A stretch of DNA of 7,718 bases from Bacillota bacterium (GTDB lineage: Bacteria > Bacillota > UBA4882 > UBA8346), in contig JAEZCE010000094.1 in the NCBI GenBank assembly GCA_023429995.1, positions 1-7,718 of the forward strand. Reading direction: 5' to 3'. Positions 5,937 to 7,718 of this stretch are shown here, in pieces. Below the pieces are notes generated by a model. The model worked only from the letters and a program-made list of their open reading frames with translations, did no database searches and was not told the origin of the DNA. The number at the start of each line of letters is the position of its first letter. Position 1 is the first letter of the stretch. The position numbers and the translations under genes are program-made.

Positions 5937-7277
5937 ATGGAGTCCCGAAAACTTTCCTTCAAGGAAAAATTGGGTTTTGGAGTGTGCGATTTGGGCGGGA
6001 ATGCCCTATTCACCATCATCGCCTTTTGGTTGATGAATTATCTGACTGACCAGGTAGGGCTCAATCCCCGTTCGGCCGGAATTGCTTTAATGATCGGGAG
6101 AGTGTGGGATGCAGCGGCCGACCCGGCTATGGGATTCGTCTCGGATCGCACCCGCAGCCGTTTTGGGAGAAGAAGACCCTATATTTTCCTGGGTGGAATC
6201 CTTGTTTTTTTGACCATGATTTTGATGTTTACCAACCCTAAAATAACCGATCCCCATCTGCTGTTTTGGTGGGCAACCCTAGCTTATACTTTGTTATGTT
6301 TTAGCTATACCGTTTTTAACATTCCATACTCCGCTTTAACTCCCGAATTGACCACCGATTATCACGAGCGGACGGTGCTGAACGGATACCGGATGACTTT
6401 CGCAGTGATCGGAACCTTGATTGGAGCGGGGGGCGTATTGCCTTTTCTGCATCTTTTTCGAAGCGCCGATCAAGGATACAGTTGGATGGGAGCATGTTTT
6501 GGTTTTTTGATCATGGGGGTATGCTGGATTACTTTTTTTTCCATCCGGGAGCCCCATCACGAGGTCCATTTCTCACCGGCCGGCATTCTCTCCTCGTATG
6601 GTGCGGCATTTAAAAATACTCCCTTTTTACTGGTTCTCTTGCCATGGGTATTCAATATGACCGCCACCACCATTGTCAGCGGCACGCTCATTTACTACTT
6701 CAAATTCATTTATCACGCCGGGGAAATGACGACTACGGCATTGTTGCTTTTACTCGGTTCGGCGATGATTTTTATCCCGGTATGGGTACTCATTTCGAAA
6801 CCAATCGGTAAAAAGAATTGTTATGCTATAGGATTATTCCTTATCGCTCTGGTATGCCTGATATTCTTTTTTTACGGACATCGCTTCGGTTTGGGGTTTG
6901 CTTTCGGGATGATGATTCTTGCCGGAATGGGCCTGGCAACGACCTATGTGATTCCTTGGTCTCTTATTCCCGATACCGTTGAATATGATTATGCCCAAAC
7001 CGGCCAGCGCCGGGAAGGAGTTTATTACGGTATCTGGACCTTTGCGTCCAAAGTCGGCCAAGCGCTGGCTGCTTTGATCATGGGGAGCGTCCTTCAGATG
7101 TTTCAGTATCTGCCGGGCCAAGCCTACCAGGGCCATCAGACTCAACTGGGAATCCGTTTGCTGTTCGGCCCGATTCCGGCTGGGATTTTTATAATCGGCG
7201 CGCTGATCGTACTGTTTTATCCCCTTAGCGAGCAGCGTTACAGAGAAATTTTAAAGGCGCAAAAGAAGCAGGATTAA
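5937..7277 (+). CDS. GPH-family sugar:cation symporter (MelB-type major facilitator)
   Basis: A 446-residue inner-membrane transporter with about twelve hydrophobic helices, of the glycoside-pentoside-hexuronide:cation symporter family, which takes up sugars or glycosides with Na+ or H+. Visible family signatures: RVWDAAADPAMG (about 55-66), whose Asp58 and Asp62 correspond to the cation-site aspartates of MelB; the cytoplasmic loop SDRTRSRFGRRRP; the NIPYSALTPEL block; and PWSLIPDTVEYDYAQTGQRR followed by EGVYYG in the second half. Lys372 in ASKVGQAL aligns with the conserved helix XI lysine of MelB. I chose ATG 5937 because AAAGGAG (5922-5928) lies eight bases upstream; an in-frame GTG at 5916 is upstream of that site and has no good ribosome binding site. 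The substrate cannot be deduced: no glycosidase or sugar-metabolism gene is in the window. It is transcribed divergently from the hybrid kinase. Confidence 0.93.
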   Translation: MESRKLSFKEKLGFGVCDLGGNALFTIIAFWLMNYLTDQVGLNPRSAGIALMIGRVWDAAADPAMGFVSDRTRSRFGRRRPYIFLGGILVFLTMILMFTNPKITDPHLLFWWATLAYTLLCFSYTVFNIPYSALTPELTTDYHERTVLNGYRMTFAVIGTLIGAGGVLPFLHLFRSADQGYSWMGACFGFLIMGVCWITFFSIREPHHEVHFSPAGILSSYGAAFKNTPFLLVLLPWVFNMTATTIVSGTLIYYFKFIYHAGEMTTTALLLLLGSAMIFIPVWVLISKPIGKKNCYAIGLFLIALVCLIFFFYGHRFGLGFAFGMMILAGMGLATTYVIPWSLIPDTVEYDYAQTGQRREGVYYGIWTFASKVGQALAALIMGSVLQMFQYLPGQAYQGHQTQLGIRLLFGPIPAGIFIIGALIVLFYPLSEQRYREILKAQKKQD

Positions 7278-7328
7278 GCGCGGGAAATGGCGATTCATCT
7301 TTCCAATTTAATCAAGTTTTTTGACCTT

Positions 7329-7354
7329 TTGGGACGGCCCCAACTTTTATTTTA
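7329..7354 (+). terminator. Weak candidate intrinsic terminator after the symporter gene
   Basis: TTGGG (7329-7333) pairs with CCCAA (7339-7343) around a five-base loop, followed by CTTTTATTTTA. It lies about 50 bases beyond the symporter stop codon. The stem is short and the T-run is broken, so it is weak. The minus strand has no T-run after this hairpin, so it fits only plus-strand termination. Confidence 0.35.
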
Positions 7355-7355
7355 T

Positions 7356-7433
7356 CTACTCCTTGGCCTCATCGATCTGCGTGATCCGGTCGAGAATGAA
7401 TTTTTGGATGCCGAGATCTTTGTCGATGAGCAT
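7356..7433 (-). CDS. Possible 25-residue small protein with a strong ribosome binding site
   Basis: A 26-codon frame (ATG at 7431-7433, TAG stop at 7356-7358). AGGGAGG (7440-7446) lies six bases before the ATG, as good a ribosome binding site as those of the real genes here. The peptide begins MLIDKDLGIQKF and ends QIDEAKE; it is mixed charged and hydrophobic, probably helical, with no membrane segment or cysteine. I recognise no family. It could be a real small protein, or the remaining N-terminus of a gene whose rest was lost before the symporter's 3' end. A TATAAT at 7537-7542 on the same strand could be a -10 box, but no -35 box accompanies it. Confidence 0.3.
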   Translation of the reverse strand: MLIDKDLGIQKFILDRITQIDEAKE

Positions 7434-7564
7434 GGGGTACCTCCCTTATAGTAAGTTTAAAGAGCGAAGGGCTAAGTTGGAAGTTTGAAATTTAAGTCTT
7501 TTTCATCTTTAATTTCTTGATAAATGAATGCCGATTATTATAGTCCACGGATTTCACCGGCTGA

Positions 7565-7622
7565 GTGACTTTTGGAGCGGCCCAAAAGTCACCAAAAGGC
7601 CGCCGAAACCTACGGATTTCGG
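7565..7622. repeat. Cluster of overlapping hairpins near the intron end
   Basis: Three stems are exact in sequence. GTGACTTTTGG (7565-7575) pairs with CCAAAAGTCAC (7582-7592) over 11 bp with a six-base loop. GCGGCC (7577-7582) pairs with GGCCGC (7598-7603). CCGAAA (7603-7608) pairs with TTTCGG (7617-7622). The first two share bases and cannot form together. No T-run follows on either strand, so this is not an obvious terminator. It may be an intergenic palindromic repeat; copies elsewhere in the genome would settle this. Confidence 0.5.
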
Positions 7623-7661
7623 TCTTCCCTTTATTCATCCAGGGTTTTTAGTGGGTCTTCG

Positions 7662-7718
7662 GTCGAGTAGGCAGAGCCTCACGGCTCTTACCCCTCAAAG
7701 AACCGTGCTTGCACTATT
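7662..7718 (-). mobile_element. 3' end of a group II intron (domain V second half and domain VI)
   Basis: Group II introns are self-splicing retroelements, usually carrying a reverse transcriptase/maturase. Read on the minus strand, the window begins AATAGTGCAAGCACGGTTC (7718-7700), which matches the second strand of a domain V hairpin including the loop side and the CGGTTC base. Domain VI follows (7696-7665): AGAGCC/GGCTCT (7683-7688 with 7673-7678) closed by a GTGA tetraloop, with GAG/CTC at the base. The bulged branch-point A is at 7668, seven bases from the end, and the intron ends in CTCGAC at 7662, a normal AY terminus. The rest of the intron, including domains I-IV and any reverse transcriptase gene, would lie right of the window. 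Class is not assigned. Confidence 0.78.

Noticed and set aside
6336..7145. Minus-strand open frames of 77 and 103 codons within the symporter gene
   Set aside because: They are shadows on the reverse strand of a well-supported transporter; no family features.
7492..7638. 48-codon minus-strand open frame through the hairpin cluster
   Set aside because: It has no ribosome binding site before its ATG, and its middle is encoded by the inverted repeat arms. The peptide is very basic and unrecognised. A conserved homolog of the same length would change this view.

Overview
The window looks like a piece of a bacterial chromosome, most likely from a Bacillota (Firmicutes)-type organism. This is inferred from purine-rich Shine-Dalgarno sequences before nearly every gene, moderately AT-rich coding sequence, and the gene families present; no genus can be assigned. 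It carries five full protein genes, two structured non-coding regions, and the end of a group II intron at the right edge.

Layout. Bases 1-563 hold no convincing gene. They contain two diverged copies of one structured element in opposite orientations (1-185 on +, cut by the window edge; 294-520 on -), separated by an AT-rich spacer with its own hairpin. Four minus-strand genes follow, listed here from left to right and transcribed right to left: a DUF1848 Fe-S protein (564-1490), a YbaK-type aminoacyl-tRNA deacylase (1484-1972), a single-REC diguanylate cyclase (2064-2945), and a membrane hybrid sensor histidine kinase (3126-5768). The 180-base gap 2946-3125 between the cyclase and the kinase shows only the cyclase ribosome binding site and small, unconvincing inverted repeats. 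A divergent plus-strand gene encodes a GPH-family sugar:cation symporter (5937-7277). Bases 7278-7718 hold a possible terminator, a 25-codon open frame with a strong ribosome binding site, a cluster of overlapping hairpins, and the 3' end of a group II intron on the minus strand.

How the genes may work together. The kinase (extracytoplasmic Cache-like sensor, HAMP, kinase core, two receiver domains) and the receiver-GGDEF protein just downstream form a plausible phosphorelay that sets cyclic-di-GMP levels. The symporter is transcribed away from the kinase; a shared signal or substrate is possible but not shown. ybaK and the DUF1848 gene overlap and are almost certainly co-transcribed.

Most unusual points. 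(1) The two structured elements share several hairpins, and at two base pairs a T-A in one copy is a C-G in the other, as expected of a conserved RNA or DNA fold. (2) The DUF1848 gene has its conserved N-terminus and a well-placed ribosome binding site, but no ATG, GTG or TTG at the expected position.
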